64,000 nt of DNA from Gemmatimonas phototrophica (GTDB lineage: Bacteria; Gemmatimonadota; Gemmatimonadetes; Gemmatimonadales; Gemmatimonadaceae): assembly GCF_000695095.2 (NCBI RefSeq), contig NZ_CP011454.1:4092001-4156000 (forward strand), in the 5' to 3' direction. Positions within the stretch are counted from its first letter, which is position 1; every line of letters begins with the position of its first letter. Below the pieces are notes generated by a model. It did not search any database. It saw only the letters and a program-made list of their open reading frames with translations, and was not told the DNA's origin. Shown here one piece after another: positions 34,256-42,902 of the stretch. Position numbers and translations under genes: made by a program.

Positions 34256-36361
34256 ATGCGCCACACTCCGACCCCCAAACACCGTATGCTCCGACGCGCA
34301 CTCGCGCTTGCCACGATGCTTGTTCCCGTCGTGGCGCCGGCCCAACAGCAGGCGCTCGCGTCATGGATTGCACTGGATGCACCGGTGGGGCTGGAGCGGC
34401 GCACGACCGTGCCGCTCATCCCGGCACTCACCCGCGCCACTGGTGGCAGCTGGCAGGGCGATGCCCTCGGCAATCTCACACTGCGCAAAGGCAGCGGGTT
34501 ACCGCGACGTGTGGTGGCCTGCGCCATTGATCGCGCCGGCTTTGCGGTCACGCACATCACCAGCACCGGCATGCTGCGCCTGCATCGTGTCGGCAACGTG
34601 GCGCATCCCTTGTGGGATCAGGCACACGAAGGGCAGCAGCTGGAGATTCTCACCGAACGCGGCGCGGTCCCGGCCGTAAGTGCCATTGCCAATGGGCACT
34701 TCGCGCAGCAACACCGCAAGGATTCGCTGGTGGTCACCGCCGACGATCTGTGGGTGGATGTTGGTGCGAGTTCACCCGCCGATGTCGCGGCCCTTGGCAT
34801 TCGCCTGCTGGATCCGGTGCAGCGGCGGCTCGACGCCTTTCGCTACGGTGACCGCACGGCCGGGGCGCAGGCAGGATTGCGCGCCGGGTGTGCCGCGTTG
34901 GTGGCCGCCGCAACAGGTGCGGTCACGACCGGTGAAACGATGTTCGTGATTTCCGTGCAGAGCGCCTTCGGATGGCCCGGCGTTGGGGGCGCGGTCGCGC
35001 GCAGCGGCTTTGCCCCTACCGAAATCACCCTGCTCGCCAACGGGCGTGCGGAACGGCAGCAGCGCTGGGTGCGCGCCGGCCAGTTTGCGGCGGTCAACGT
35101 GGGCACGTTCCGGGCGATGCGTGCCGACTCAGTGCGCATCGTGTCGCCGGCGGTGCGCCACGCCGGCACACTGATGGAAAGCATTGGCGACGCTGACGCC
35201 ACGTGGTTGCTCGAGGCCGCGGCGGCGGCCGCTGGGGTGAGCACACCGTCATCTGCGGCATGGGTACCAGTGGCGACGCGCCATCGGAGCAGCGCGGCGC
35301 TCGATGCGCCGATGCCTGGCGATCCGTTTGCCACCCTCACGCGCTCGCTGGCGCAACTGGCCGATCTGCCCGGTGTGCCCACGCACGAGTGGCGGGTGCG
35401 CGAGGCCATTCTGGCGCAGTTGCCGGCGTGGGCGCGCGACCGCGCGGTGGTGGACAGTGTGGGCAACATCATCGTGAGTGCCGGGCCCGCGCGCGACACG
35501 GTGGTGTTCATGGCCCACATGGACGAAGTGGCATATCACGTGGCCGCCATCGTGCGCGACGGCACGGTGAGCCTGCGTGAACGCGGCGGCGTGATCAACA
35601 GTGCGTGGGAAGGGCAGCCGGCAGTGCTGCACTTTCCCAAAGCGGCCACGGGCGCTCCCGATACGCTGATGGGGGTCTTTGTGCCACGGGATTCGGCGCG
35701 CGTGAAGAATCCGCGGGCACTGACCGCCTGGTTTGGTCTCGACTCCGCCGCGCTGGTGGCGCGGGGGGTGCGCGTGGGACTGGGAGTCACCAGCCCCAAA
35801 GTGAGTGTGCGTCTGTTTGGCTCACGCTTTACCGGCCGCAGCATGGACGACCGCGCCGGATCGACGGCGTTGCTCATGGCGGTGCGCACGATCAACCCGG
35901 CCTCACTGAATCATGCCGTACTGTTTGTGTGGTCGGTGCAGGAAGAAGGCGGTCTGGTGGGGGCTCAGGTGGTGGCGGCTTCGCACGGTGCGAGCACGAC
36001 GCGCATCTACAGTATCGACACCTTTGTCAGCTCCAACACACCGCTCGAGTCCCCGCACTTTGCCTTTGCGCCGCTGGGCAACGGCCCCGTGCTGCGGGCC
36101 ATCGAGAACGGCAGCATCTCACCGCCGACGGTGCGGGCGCAGGTGCAGCGCGCGGCCGCCGCCGCCGGCATTCCCCTGCAGATCGGCCTCACGCAGGGTG
36201 GTACCGACGGCACCACGTTCACCTTTTTTGGTGCCCCCAATACCGGACTGTCCTGGCCCGGCCGCTACAGCCACACACCGGCCGAAGTGCTGGACCTGCG
36301 CGACCTGCAACGGCTGGCCCGCTTGATCGCCGCAGTCGCGCAGCAGCGACCGGAGAAGTAA
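34256..36361 (+). CDS. secreted M42-type aminopeptidase with a duplicated, degenerate N-terminal domain
   Basis: A 701-residue exported protein (signal peptide to about APAQQ). The C-terminal half (about residues 370-700) keeps the M42/M28-like di-zinc aminopeptidase ligands: MAHMDEV, SMDDRAGS, VQEEGGLVGA, YSIDTFVSS and the final YSHTPAE. The N-terminal half (about 50-300) follows the same plan: DALGNLTLRKG, VVACAIDRAGF, DVGASSPADVAALGI, GDRTAGAQAGL and VISVQSAFGWPG. In it, however, the first His is Ala and the catalytic EE pair is SA. It is therefore probably an inactive scaffold or regulatory copy. The gene follows the RND adaptor by 12 bp. Confidence 0.8.
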   Translation: MRHTPTPKHRMLRRALALATMLVPVVAPAQQQALASWIALDAPVGLERRTTVPLIPALTRATGGSWQGDALGNLTLRKGSGLPRRVVACAIDRAGFAVTHITSTGMLRLHRVGNVAHPLWDQAHEGQQLEILTERGAVPAVSAIANGHFAQQHRKDSLVVTADDLWVDVGASSPADVAALGIRLLDPVQRRLDAFRYGDRTAGAQAGLRAGCAALVAAATGAVTTGETMFVISVQSAFGWPGVGGAVARSGFAPTEITLLANGRAERQQRWVRAGQFAAVNVGTFRAMRADSVRIVSPAVRHAGTLMESIGDADATWLLEAAAAAAGVSTPSSAAWVPVATRHRSSAALDAPMPGDPFATLTRSLAQLADLPGVPTHEWRVREAILAQLPAWARDRAVVDSVGNIIVSAGPARDTVVFMAHMDEVAYHVAAIVRDGTVSLRERGGVINSAWEGQPAVLHFPKAATGAPDTLMGVFVPRDSARVKNPRALTAWFGLDSAALVARGVRVGLGVTSPKVSVRLFGSRFTGRSMDDRAGSTALLMAVRTINPASLNHAVLFVWSVQEEGGLVGAQVVAASHGASTTRIYSIDTFVSSNTPLESPHFAFAPLGNGPVLRAIENGSISPPTVRAQVQRAAAAAGIPLQIGLTQGGTDGTTFTFFGAPNTGLSWPGRYSHTPAEVLDLRDLQRLARLIAAVAQQRPEK

Positions 36362-36363
36362 GA

Positions 36364-36700
36364 CGGGTAGATCGCCGAAGCGGGACGGCGATCTGGAGGG
36401 GAGAGCGTTGGGCGTCGCGAGGTGCGATGGATATCGAGGGTGAGAGGCCCGATGACAGCGAGGTGTGAGGTCCGAGTGCTGGCGTCTGCGCTCCCGTGCC
36501 GCACACGGGCTTGGGGAAACAGCGGGGACGACCGCTGTTCCAGCGGCGTCTGTGGGAGGCACATACGGGCGGAGGCAACTACTCGGACCTCTCACCATCG
36601 TGGTTATCTCGACCCTCTCACCTTCGATATCCATCGCACGGTCTCGCCTCCCAACTCGCAACTCCACGTCCCAGATCTCAGATCTCCCGTCTCACCCGCG
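36364..36700. repeat. large palindromic intergenic element, copy D
   Basis: The inner palindrome spans 36426-36635, bounded by GATGGATATCG and its complement. Arms share GGTGAGAG and TGAGGTCCGAGT blocks. A central stem CCGCTG-TTC-CAGCGG (36532-36546) precedes a GTGGGAGGCAC form of the core (36552-36562). The right outer arm (CCAGATCTCAGATCTCCC) contains the stop codon of the convergent 36678-37241 gene, so the element overlaps coding sequence there. Its left end starts just after the M42 peptidase stop. Confidence 0.87.
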
Positions 36701-37241
36701 TCAGCTGCAGCCTTTGGATGCTCCGCGAACGCATCGTGACTACGCCCTCCGTCGCCGGCAGGTCCTCCGCGGTAATGATCTCCTCTTCCAGCGTGTCTCC
36801 CCGCACCCGCAGATGCGTAACCAGCAAAACCCGCCCGGCTTTGAACGACGAGACCAGCACGTCACCCAGCAGCGAGGTCTGGAGCGTAACGCCGCCCCCC
36901 TCATCCACAAAAAGCGACTGGGGTCCCGTGCCACGACAGAGCCGGTAGTCCTTGGTGGCGCGCACGGTGTCCCGTTCGCTGTAGGTGGTTTTCCACGGCA
37001 CACACTGGCCATCGGCGGTGGGCAGGGCCCCCAGCTCCATCGTGACTTGCACCGGGGTGGCGTTCGGGCGCAGGGGCAGGTTCACCAGGGTGCCCTTCCA
37101 CACCCCGGCGAGGTCGGGGGCGGGCTGGGCCCGGGCGGCGGGGGCCACGGCGAGGAGCAACGCGGGCAGCAGGACCCGCCGCGAAACCTTCAGGGTGCGC
37201 TGTAACAATCGCCGGTCCTTCGCGTAGGTTGGGGGGAACAT
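36678..37241 (-). CDS. hypothetical secreted protein
   Basis: About 187 residues. A hydrophobic signal-like stretch (RRVLLPALLLAVAPAARAQP) precedes a beta-rich mature domain: LAGVWKGTLVNLPLRPNATPVQVTMELG, CVPWKTTYSERDTVRATKDYRLCRGTG, GDVLVSSFKAGRVLLVTHLRVRGDTLEEE. It looks like a lipocalin-type or similar small barrel, but I recognise no family. Two cysteines could pair. The start is uncertain: the ATG at 37241 would overlap the divergent kinase start by two bases, and a TTG at 37208 would give a normal-length signal peptide. Its last codons (VRREI and stop) lie inside palindromic element D. Confidence 0.65.
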   Translation of the reverse strand: MFPPTYAKDRRLLQRTLKVSRRVLLPALLLAVAPAARAQPAPDLAGVWKGTLVNLPLRPNATPVQVTMELGALPTADGQCVPWKTTYSERDTVRATKDYRLCRGTGPQSLFVDEGGGVTLQTSLLGDVLVSSFKAGRVLLVTHLRVRGDTLEEEIITAEDLPATEGVVTMRSRSIQRLQLTRVRREI

Positions 37242-39087
37242 GACCATGTCAGAAAATACCGCGCCGGACGCGGTCCCGGCGTTCCGTACCGCCCTCCGTG
37301 GCCAGTACGACATTCAGCGGGAATTGGGGCGTGGCGGCATGGGTATCGTGCTGCTAGCCCGCGACGAGCGACTCGACCGTTCCGTCGCTCTCAAGGTGCT
37401 CCCGCCGCAGCTGGCCGAGGATGCCGACACGCGCGAGCGATTCCTGCGCGAAGCGCGCATGGCGGCGCAGCTGTCCCATCCCAACATCGTACCGGTGTAC
37501 CGGGCCGATGACATCGGCGGCTTCGCCTTCTTCGCCATGGGGTACGTGGACGGCGAAACCCTTGGCGATCGCATCCGCGACCGCGGCACGCTGTCGGCCC
37601 CGGATACCGTACGCATTTTGCGCGAAGTGGCCTGGGCGCTCGCCTATGCGCATGCCCGCGGCATTGTGCACCGCGACATCAAGCCGGAAAACATTCTGCT
37701 CGATCGCCAGAGCGGCCGCGCCATCGTGACCGACTTCGGCATTGCGCGCGCCGACTTTAACCCGGCGCTCACGCAGGACGGCCTCGTGCTGGGCACCGTA
37801 CACTACATGAGCCCCGAGCAGGCCACCGGCGAACCGCTCGACGGCCGCAGTGATTTGTACGCGCTGGGGTGCATCGGCTTCCTCGCCTTGAGCGGTCGCT
37901 TGCCGTTCGATGGGACCACTCCGCAGGGCGTGCTCGTGGCCCATGCCACCAAGGAACCGCCGGCGCTTCGCTCCGTAGCGCCCTCGGTCTCCCCTGCCCT
38001 CGCGTCAGTCATTGACCGCTGTTTGCGCAAACGCGCCGACGAACGCTTCGAGACGGGTGAGGCACTCGCCGATGCCTTGGGCAAGGCCCTCGAAGCCATC
38101 GAGCAGGATGCCCGGGGGCAGGCCAGTGCCGTCGTGCTCTCCAGCGAATCCGCCATGGCCGTCTGGCGGCGCGCCGCAGAATTGCAGGCTGAAGCAGCCG
38201 CTCGACTGGAAACGCGAATACGTAGCAACGAAACGCGCGCGTTGGCCCCTGCCACCGACAGTAGTGCGTCTGCTGGGGTGACACCCACGGATGCCTATCG
38301 TTTGCGTGATGTGGAGGCCGCCGCCGTGGAAGCCGGCATTTCGCAGCGATACGTGGCCCTCGCGCTGGACGAAATGCGCAGCATAGCGCCGGGGGAAATG
38401 GCCAAAGCCGACGTTTCCCCCTTTGCCGAACGCCTCGCCACGCGCGTGTTCGGCACGTCGCAGCGCACCGTGTCCGTTTCTCGTGTCTTCCGAGCGCCGC
38501 CGCGAACGGTGCTGCAGTCGCTGGGGCGCTCGTTGCAGGCTTCACCATGGTTGCTTTCGCTGCAGGACACCTTGGGCGGCCATCCGCTGGACGGCGGCGT
38601 TTTGGTGTTCAGTATCCCCGACATGGTGGCTGGCAACTACAAATGGACATGGACGAAGTACGGCGTGTACGCCCCTGACGTACGGGTGACGATTGCCGGT
38701 TTGCCTGGCGACTCGCGTGCCTGCGAGGTCACCATGACCATCGATTTGCGGAAGGGACGGAAGCCAAACTTGTGGGGCTACGGGATCATCAGCGGCCTGG
38801 GAGCGGCAGGAGGGGCCGGCATTGGTGCCGTCATTGGCAAGGCGGCCCTGGCCTTGGCCGGCGCGGCCCTCTCAGGCCCGGCGATGGCCGGCGCCGTCGT
38901 GCTCGGCATCGGGTGTCTGGCCGGCACCGGCCCGTGCTACCGCTGGGAAATCCGCAAAGCCGTCAGCGAATTGGAGGCCGCGCTCACAGCCATCGATGCC
39001 TCCATGCGCGCCTTCGACATCTTTGGGGAGAATCCGCCGCCGCCACCACCGCCGGTGGCCAGTGCCGGCGGCGACATGTTCTTCTGA
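37240..39087 (+). CDS. serine/threonine protein kinase with an unusual C-terminal region
   Basis: A 615-residue Hanks-type kinase. The glycine loop GRGGMGIV, Lys52 (VALKVL), catalytic Asp146 (HRDIKPEN), DFG Asp165 and SPEQ define an active PknB-like domain (about residues 20-290). Beyond this there is no PASTA or extracellular sensor. Instead there is a helical linker, a DUF1707/SHOCT-like helical pair (AYRLRDVEAAAVEAGISQRYVALALDEM), a beta-rich domain and a Gly/Ala-rich hydrophobic hairpin (about 510-560) that may insert in the membrane. The end is Pro-rich. An alternative ATG lies six bases downstream. It is divergent from the hypothetical secreted gene with essentially no spacer. Confidence 0.88.
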   Translation: MTMSENTAPDAVPAFRTALRGQYDIQRELGRGGMGIVLLARDERLDRSVALKVLPPQLAEDADTRERFLREARMAAQLSHPNIVPVYRADDIGGFAFFAMGYVDGETLGDRIRDRGTLSAPDTVRILREVAWALAYAHARGIVHRDIKPENILLDRQSGRAIVTDFGIARADFNPALTQDGLVLGTVHYMSPEQATGEPLDGRSDLYALGCIGFLALSGRLPFDGTTPQGVLVAHATKEPPALRSVAPSVSPALASVIDRCLRKRADERFETGEALADALGKALEAIEQDARGQASAVVLSSESAMAVWRRAAELQAEAAARLETRIRSNETRALAPATDSSASAGVTPTDAYRLRDVEAAAVEAGISQRYVALALDEMRSIAPGEMAKADVSPFAERLATRVFGTSQRTVSVSRVFRAPPRTVLQSLGRSLQASPWLLSLQDTLGGHPLDGGVLVFSIPDMVAGNYKWTWTKYGVYAPDVRVTIAGLPGDSRACEVTMTIDLRKGRKPNLWGYGIISGLGAAGGAGIGAVIGKAALALAGAALSGPAMAGAVVLGIGCLAGTGPCYRWEIRKAVSELEAALTAIDASMRAFDIFGENPPPPPPPVASAGGDMFF

Positions 39088-39105
39088 CCGTCAGGGTAGA
39101 CAGTG

Positions 39106-39146
39106 CCTCAGTAATAAGATATATTTCTCCGTACTCCAACCTGAGG
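39106..39146 (+). promoter_or_regulatory. AT-rich putative promoter/operator before the pirin gene
   Basis: CCTCAG (39106-39111) and CTGAGG (39141-39146) enclose TAATAAGATATATTTC, far more AT-rich than its surroundings. The same CTCAG...CTGAG framing and a TAAGATAT string (on the other strand) occur before the rhodanese gene. Function is inferred only from position and composition. Confidence 0.42.
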
Positions 39147-39151
39147 TCTGC

Positions 39152-40057
39152 ATGTCCATTCGTCCGGTCAAACGCATCGTTACCGCCCAGCCCACCATGG
39201 AAGGGGCCGGTGTGCACCTCCATCGTGGCTTCGGTTTTGGCGAAACGGCCGAGACCGACCCGTTCCTGCTCTTCGACGATTTCCGTGGCGACGCCCCGGC
39301 CCAGTATCAGGCCGGTTTTCCCTGGCACCCGCACCGCGGCATTGAGACCATTACCTACGTGTTGGCCGGCAACGTTGAGCATGCGGACTCGCTGGGGAAC
39401 CGCGGCATGCTCGGCGCTGGCGACGTGCAATGGATGACCGCCGGCAGCGGCATCATTCACCACGAAATGCCGCACGGCGACCCGCAGGGACGCATGCATG
39501 GGTTCCAGCTGTGGGCCAACCTGCCCTCGGCGCAGAAAATGGTCGCGCCGCGCTATCAGGACGTGCAGTCGAAGGAAATTGCGGAGATCATCGACGATGA
39601 TGGCACCACGGTACGGGTGATCTGCGGTGAGTTCTGGGGCAAGACGGGGCCGGTGGATGGCATTGCGGCTGATCCCTGCTATCTCGATGTGTTTGTCCCG
39701 GCTGGCGTGAAAAAGTCACTGCCGGTAGACGCATATCGCAGCACATTCGCCTACATTTTTCAGGGCAGTGGTACGTTCCGGCACGCGTCGGATCCGATGG
39801 GCGTGCTGACCGAACGTACGGCCGGCAACGACGATGACCTCGTGCGCGACATGTCGGGGAATCGCTCGCTCATCTTTTTCGACACTGGCAACGAAGTGGT
39901 CGTGCGCGCAGGCGAGGAAGGCATTCGCTTCCTGCTTGTGAGCGGTGCGCCCATCAAGGAACCGGTTGCATGGTACGGGCCCATCGTGATGAACACCCAG
40001 GCCGAGTTGCAGGAGGCGGTGCGCGAGTTGCGCGCGGGGACGTTCATCAAGCATTGA
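39152..40057 (+). CDS. pirin family protein (bicupin)
   Basis: A 301-residue pirin. The first cupin shows ETDPFLLFDDFRGD, the metal-binding HPHRGIETITYVL (His59, His61) and GSGIIHHEMPHGDPQGRMHGFQLWANLP (His103, Glu105). The second cupin is degenerate in ligands, as usual. Bacterial pirins include quercetinase-like dioxygenases and redox or stress-linked regulators of metabolism, so the exact role here is open. The ATG follows an AT-rich promoter. The DUF481 gene starts 19 bp after its stop, so they may be co-transcribed. Confidence 0.92.
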   Translation: MSIRPVKRIVTAQPTMEGAGVHLHRGFGFGETAETDPFLLFDDFRGDAPAQYQAGFPWHPHRGIETITYVLAGNVEHADSLGNRGMLGAGDVQWMTAGSGIIHHEMPHGDPQGRMHGFQLWANLPSAQKMVAPRYQDVQSKEIAEIIDDDGTTVRVICGEFWGKTGPVDGIAADPCYLDVFVPAGVKKSLPVDAYRSTFAYIFQGSGTFRHASDPMGVLTERTAGNDDDLVRDMSGNRSLIFFDTGNEVVVRAGEEGIRFLLVSGAPIKEPVAWYGPIVMNTQAELQEAVRELRAGTFIKH

Positions 40058-40076
40058 ACGCTCAGCCTTTGTCGTC

Positions 40077-40925
40077 ATGACTGTTCGCACAGTGGCCGCT
40101 GGTTTTTGGACGATGTTGGGGCGGGGCTCTCTGAGCCTCGCCCTTTCGCCGTGGCTGGCCATGGCGCAGCCGGCCCAATCGGCCGCTGCGGCATCAGCGG
40201 CGAGTGCCGCCAAGCCGGCCGCCAAACCGGCCTCGCCAGCGCCCAAGAAAAAGAAGGTGGAGTTCACCGGCTCCATGGGCTTCTCGCAAACCAACGGCAA
40301 CGCCAACGCGATGGCCGCCAACGTGACCAACAAGGTGAAATACTCGTTGGCTGGCTGGAGCTTTCAGCAGGATCTCGCGTTCTTCTACGGCGAAGCCAAC
40401 GCCAAGGTCAACACGAACTTCTGGAACGGTGGCCTGCGCGGCGAGCGCGTGGTGGCCGAACGCGTCTCCCTGTTTCTGGCGTCACGCTACGACCGGAACG
40501 TGGTACAGGGTGTCGCCAATCGCTATCAGCAGGGCTTTGGTGTGACCGTCAAAGCGGTGGAAGACCACGCCAACAAGCTCAATGTCGCGGTGGGCGGATC
40601 GCTCTTTCAGCAGCAGCTGACGGCCGGCAGCACGGCCAAAGTGTCGCGCGCGTTCCCGGCGGCTCGCGCCGCGATTGACTACCGCCGCAAACTCACCGAC
40701 CTCGCGTACGTGCAGCAGACGGCCGAGTATCTGCCCGCCATCGGTGATACCGCCACGTCGTATTTCGTGAATACGGAGAGTTCCGTTGTGGCCCCCATCT
40801 CCAAGAGTGTCGGCCTCAAGGTGGGGTATGTCATTCGCTACAATAGCGAACCCCCCATTCGCAACAACATCCAGTTGCGCGCCATGGACACGTTCTTTTC
40901 GTCGGGGCTGACGCTGACGTTCTGA
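40077..40925 (+). CDS. DUF481 (YdiY-like) outer-membrane protein, copy 1
   Basis: A 282-residue exported protein: signal peptide to about AMAQP, a low-complexity Ala/Lys/Pro spacer (to about residue 58), then a beta-strand-rich DUF481 domain opening VEFTGSMGFSQTNGNANAMAANVTNK. It ends in an alternating-residue strand with C-terminal Phe (FFSSGLTLTF), the signature for outer-membrane assembly. Function unknown; the family is thought to form a salt-stress-induced barrel. The protein at 42903-43661 is a close paralogue, and a SoxCD-like enzyme pair lies between them. Confidence 0.85.
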   Translation: MTVRTVAAGFWTMLGRGSLSLALSPWLAMAQPAQSAAAASAASAAKPAAKPASPAPKKKKVEFTGSMGFSQTNGNANAMAANVTNKVKYSLAGWSFQQDLAFFYGEANAKVNTNFWNGGLRGERVVAERVSLFLASRYDRNVVQGVANRYQQGFGVTVKAVEDHANKLNVAVGGSLFQQQLTAGSTAKVSRAFPAARAAIDYRRKLTDLAYVQQTAEYLPAIGDTATSYFVNTESSVVAPISKSVGLKVGYVIRYNSEPPIRNNIQLRAMDTFFSSGLTLTF

Positions 40926-40946
40926 GTGGTGCTCCAGGAACCGATG

Positions 40947-40964
40947 GCACGGAGGCATCCGTGC
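40947..40964 (+). terminator. weak hairpin after the first DUF481 gene
   Basis: GCACGGA and TCCGTGC pair around a GGCA loop, 22 bases past the stop. No T-tract follows, so termination ability is doubtful. Confidence 0.3.
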
Positions 40965-41063
40965 GGTCAGTTCTACGGACTCGCCCAAGCACACGGAAGT
41001 TGAGGTACATTCTCGCCCATCAGAACGTCCTCATCACGATGTGCCACCGGCAAGGAAGACGAT

Positions 41064-42317
41064 ATGGGGCAGCGCATGGGCGACCAGAAGCCAGATCAGG
41101 GTCTGGCATCGCCGAGCAGAAGGACCCTCATGCAAACGGGCGGGCTGTTGGCTGGCGCCGCCATAACGGCACCGCTGGTGCGAGCACTGGCGCAAACGCC
41201 TATGCCGCCCGATCCCACACGCGTGCCCGGTGCCCCCAGCGACTCACTCGGCATCCGTTCGCCCTTTGAACAGCCGCGGCTCACGCCGGTCGGTGTGGTG
41301 CAGGGCTCGAGTTGGACCCCGCATCAGGACCTGCACGGAACGCTCACGCCGGCGGAGCTGCACTTTCAGCGGCATCACAATGGCATCCCGGCCATCGACC
41401 CCTCCACGTATTCGCTTACGCTGCACGGGATGGTGGAGCGCCCACTCACCTTCACGCTCGCTGAACTGAAGCGGTTCCCGTCCATCACGCGCACCTATTT
41501 CCTCGAGTGCTCCGGTAACGGTGGGCGCGCGTGGAACAATCCGCGGCCGGACATGTCGCCGCAGGTGGTCGACGGACTCACCAGCAACACGGAGTGGACC
41601 GGCGTACCCGTGTCCACGTTGTTGCGTGCCGTCGGTGCGAAACCCGGCGGGCAGTGGGTGCTCGCAGAGGGCGGCGACGCGGCGGTCATGACGCGCAGCA
41701 TTCCCATGGACAAGATGCTGCGCGATGCGCTGGTGGTGTACGCGCAGAACGGCGAGGCGCTGCGCCCCGGCAACGGCTATCCGGCACGGCTGCTGCTCCC
41801 CGGATGGGAAGGCAACATGTGCGTGAAGTGGTTACGGCGACTTGAGGTCCTCGATGCACCGGTCATGTCGCGCGAAGAGACCTCCAAGTACACCGACCCG
41901 CTCCCCGACGGCACCTCCCGCCAGTTCAGCTTCGTGATGGATGTGAAGTCGGTCATTACCGCGCCCGCGTATCCCGCCGTGCTGCCGGAAAAAGGATGGC
42001 ACGCCATCCGCGGCATTGCCTGGACCGGACGGGGCACGGTATCGCACGTGGACGTGAGCACCGACGGCGGACGCACCTGGCATCAGGCCACGTTGCCGGC
42101 CGGCGCGACTCCACTTTCGCACACCCGCTTTGAGTATCTCTGGCGCTGGGATGGCAAGCCCGCCCGCCTTCTGAGCCGGGCACACGATGTCACCGGAGCC
42201 GTGCAGCCGACAGCGGAAGAGTTTCGGAAAGTCCGCGGCAAGGCCCCGGGGTATCACTTCACGTCTATTCGCTCGTGGGATGTTGCGGCCGATGGCACTG
42301 TCACCTTTGGAGGCTGA
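41064..42317 (+). CDS. soxC: SoxC-like molybdopterin sulfite/sulfane dehydrogenase catalytic subunit
   Basis: A 417-residue sulfite-oxidase-family protein. A twin-arginine signal (SRRTLMQTGGLLAGAA) exports the folded enzyme. The molybdopterin domain contains YFLECSGNG, whose Cys149 should bind molybdenum. A C-terminal dimerisation domain follows, with the VSTDGGRTWHQA motif. SoxC together with the cytochrome SoxD oxidises sulfane sulfur or sulfite on SoxY. The cytochrome gene starts two bases after the stop. No soxXYZAB genes are in the window, so the pair may work as a stand-alone sulfite dehydrogenase. An AAGGAAG ribosome site supports the 41064 start. Confidence 0.88.
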   Translation: MGQRMGDQKPDQGLASPSRRTLMQTGGLLAGAAITAPLVRALAQTPMPPDPTRVPGAPSDSLGIRSPFEQPRLTPVGVVQGSSWTPHQDLHGTLTPAELHFQRHHNGIPAIDPSTYSLTLHGMVERPLTFTLAELKRFPSITRTYFLECSGNGGRAWNNPRPDMSPQVVDGLTSNTEWTGVPVSTLLRAVGAKPGGQWVLAEGGDAAVMTRSIPMDKMLRDALVVYAQNGEALRPGNGYPARLLLPGWEGNMCVKWLRRLEVLDAPVMSREETSKYTDPLPDGTSRQFSFVMDVKSVITAPAYPAVLPEKGWHAIRGIAWTGRGTVSHVDVSTDGGRTWHQATLPAGATPLSHTRFEYLWRWDGKPARLLSRAHDVTGAVQPTAEEFRKVRGKAPGYHFTSIRSWDVAADGTVTFGG

Positions 42318-42319
42318 CC

Positions 42320-42883
42320 ATGCGACGCGCACATCTTGGGATCGTCGTGCTGGTAATTGGCGCCTGTTCCACCCCCTCCGACCGCGCGGATCCGACCTAC
42401 GGCCTGGGCAAAACACCCAACGTCGCGCAGCTGGCCGCGATGGATCGCGACGTGGACCCACGGGGCCGTGGGCTGCCTGCGGGCGAGGGGACGGTGTCTC
42501 AGGGGGCTGTGGTGTACGCGGCCCAGTGCGCCTCCTGTCACGGTGCCCGTGGCGAAGGGCGCGCACCGTCACCCGCATTGGTCGGCCGCACGCCGGCCGC
42601 CGGGCACGTCTTTGCGCTCGACAACAAAGCCCCGCGCACGATTGGCAACTACTGGCCGTACGCCACCACCGTGTTCGACTACGTACAGCGAGCCATGCCG
42701 CAGTCCACACCGGGCACCCTCACGGCGGCTGAAACGTATAGTGTCGTGGCCTACCTGCTGAACGAAAACGGCATCATTGCCCCGGATGCCGTGATGAACG
42801 CGCAGACACTGCCGGCCGTCGTCATGCCCGCAGCCAGATTCTTTGTGCGCGACAACCGCACCGGTGGTCGTCTGTTCCGTTGA
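42320..42883 (+). CDS. soxD: SoxD-like c-type cytochrome lipoprotein
   Basis: A 187-residue cytochrome c. The N-terminal signal ends in lipobox IGAC, suggesting a lipid anchor. One haem site CASCH follows near residue 75, and the region RTIGNYWPYATTVFDYVQRAMPQ and YLLNENGII is characteristic of SoxD-type and SorB-like cytochromes that take electrons from SoxC. A distal Met ligand is plausible in RAMPQ. It begins two bases after soxC, so the two are translated together, and it precedes the second DUF481 gene by 19 bp. Confidence 0.85.
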   Translation: MRRAHLGIVVLVIGACSTPSDRADPTYGLGKTPNVAQLAAMDRDVDPRGRGLPAGEGTVSQGAVVYAAQCASCHGARGEGRAPSPALVGRTPAAGHVFALDNKAPRTIGNYWPYATTVFDYVQRAMPQSTPGTLTAAETYSVVAYLLNENGIIAPDAVMNAQTLPAVVMPAARFFVRDNRTGGRLFR

Positions 42884-42902
42884 CTCCTTGCCACGTTCAC
42901 GT

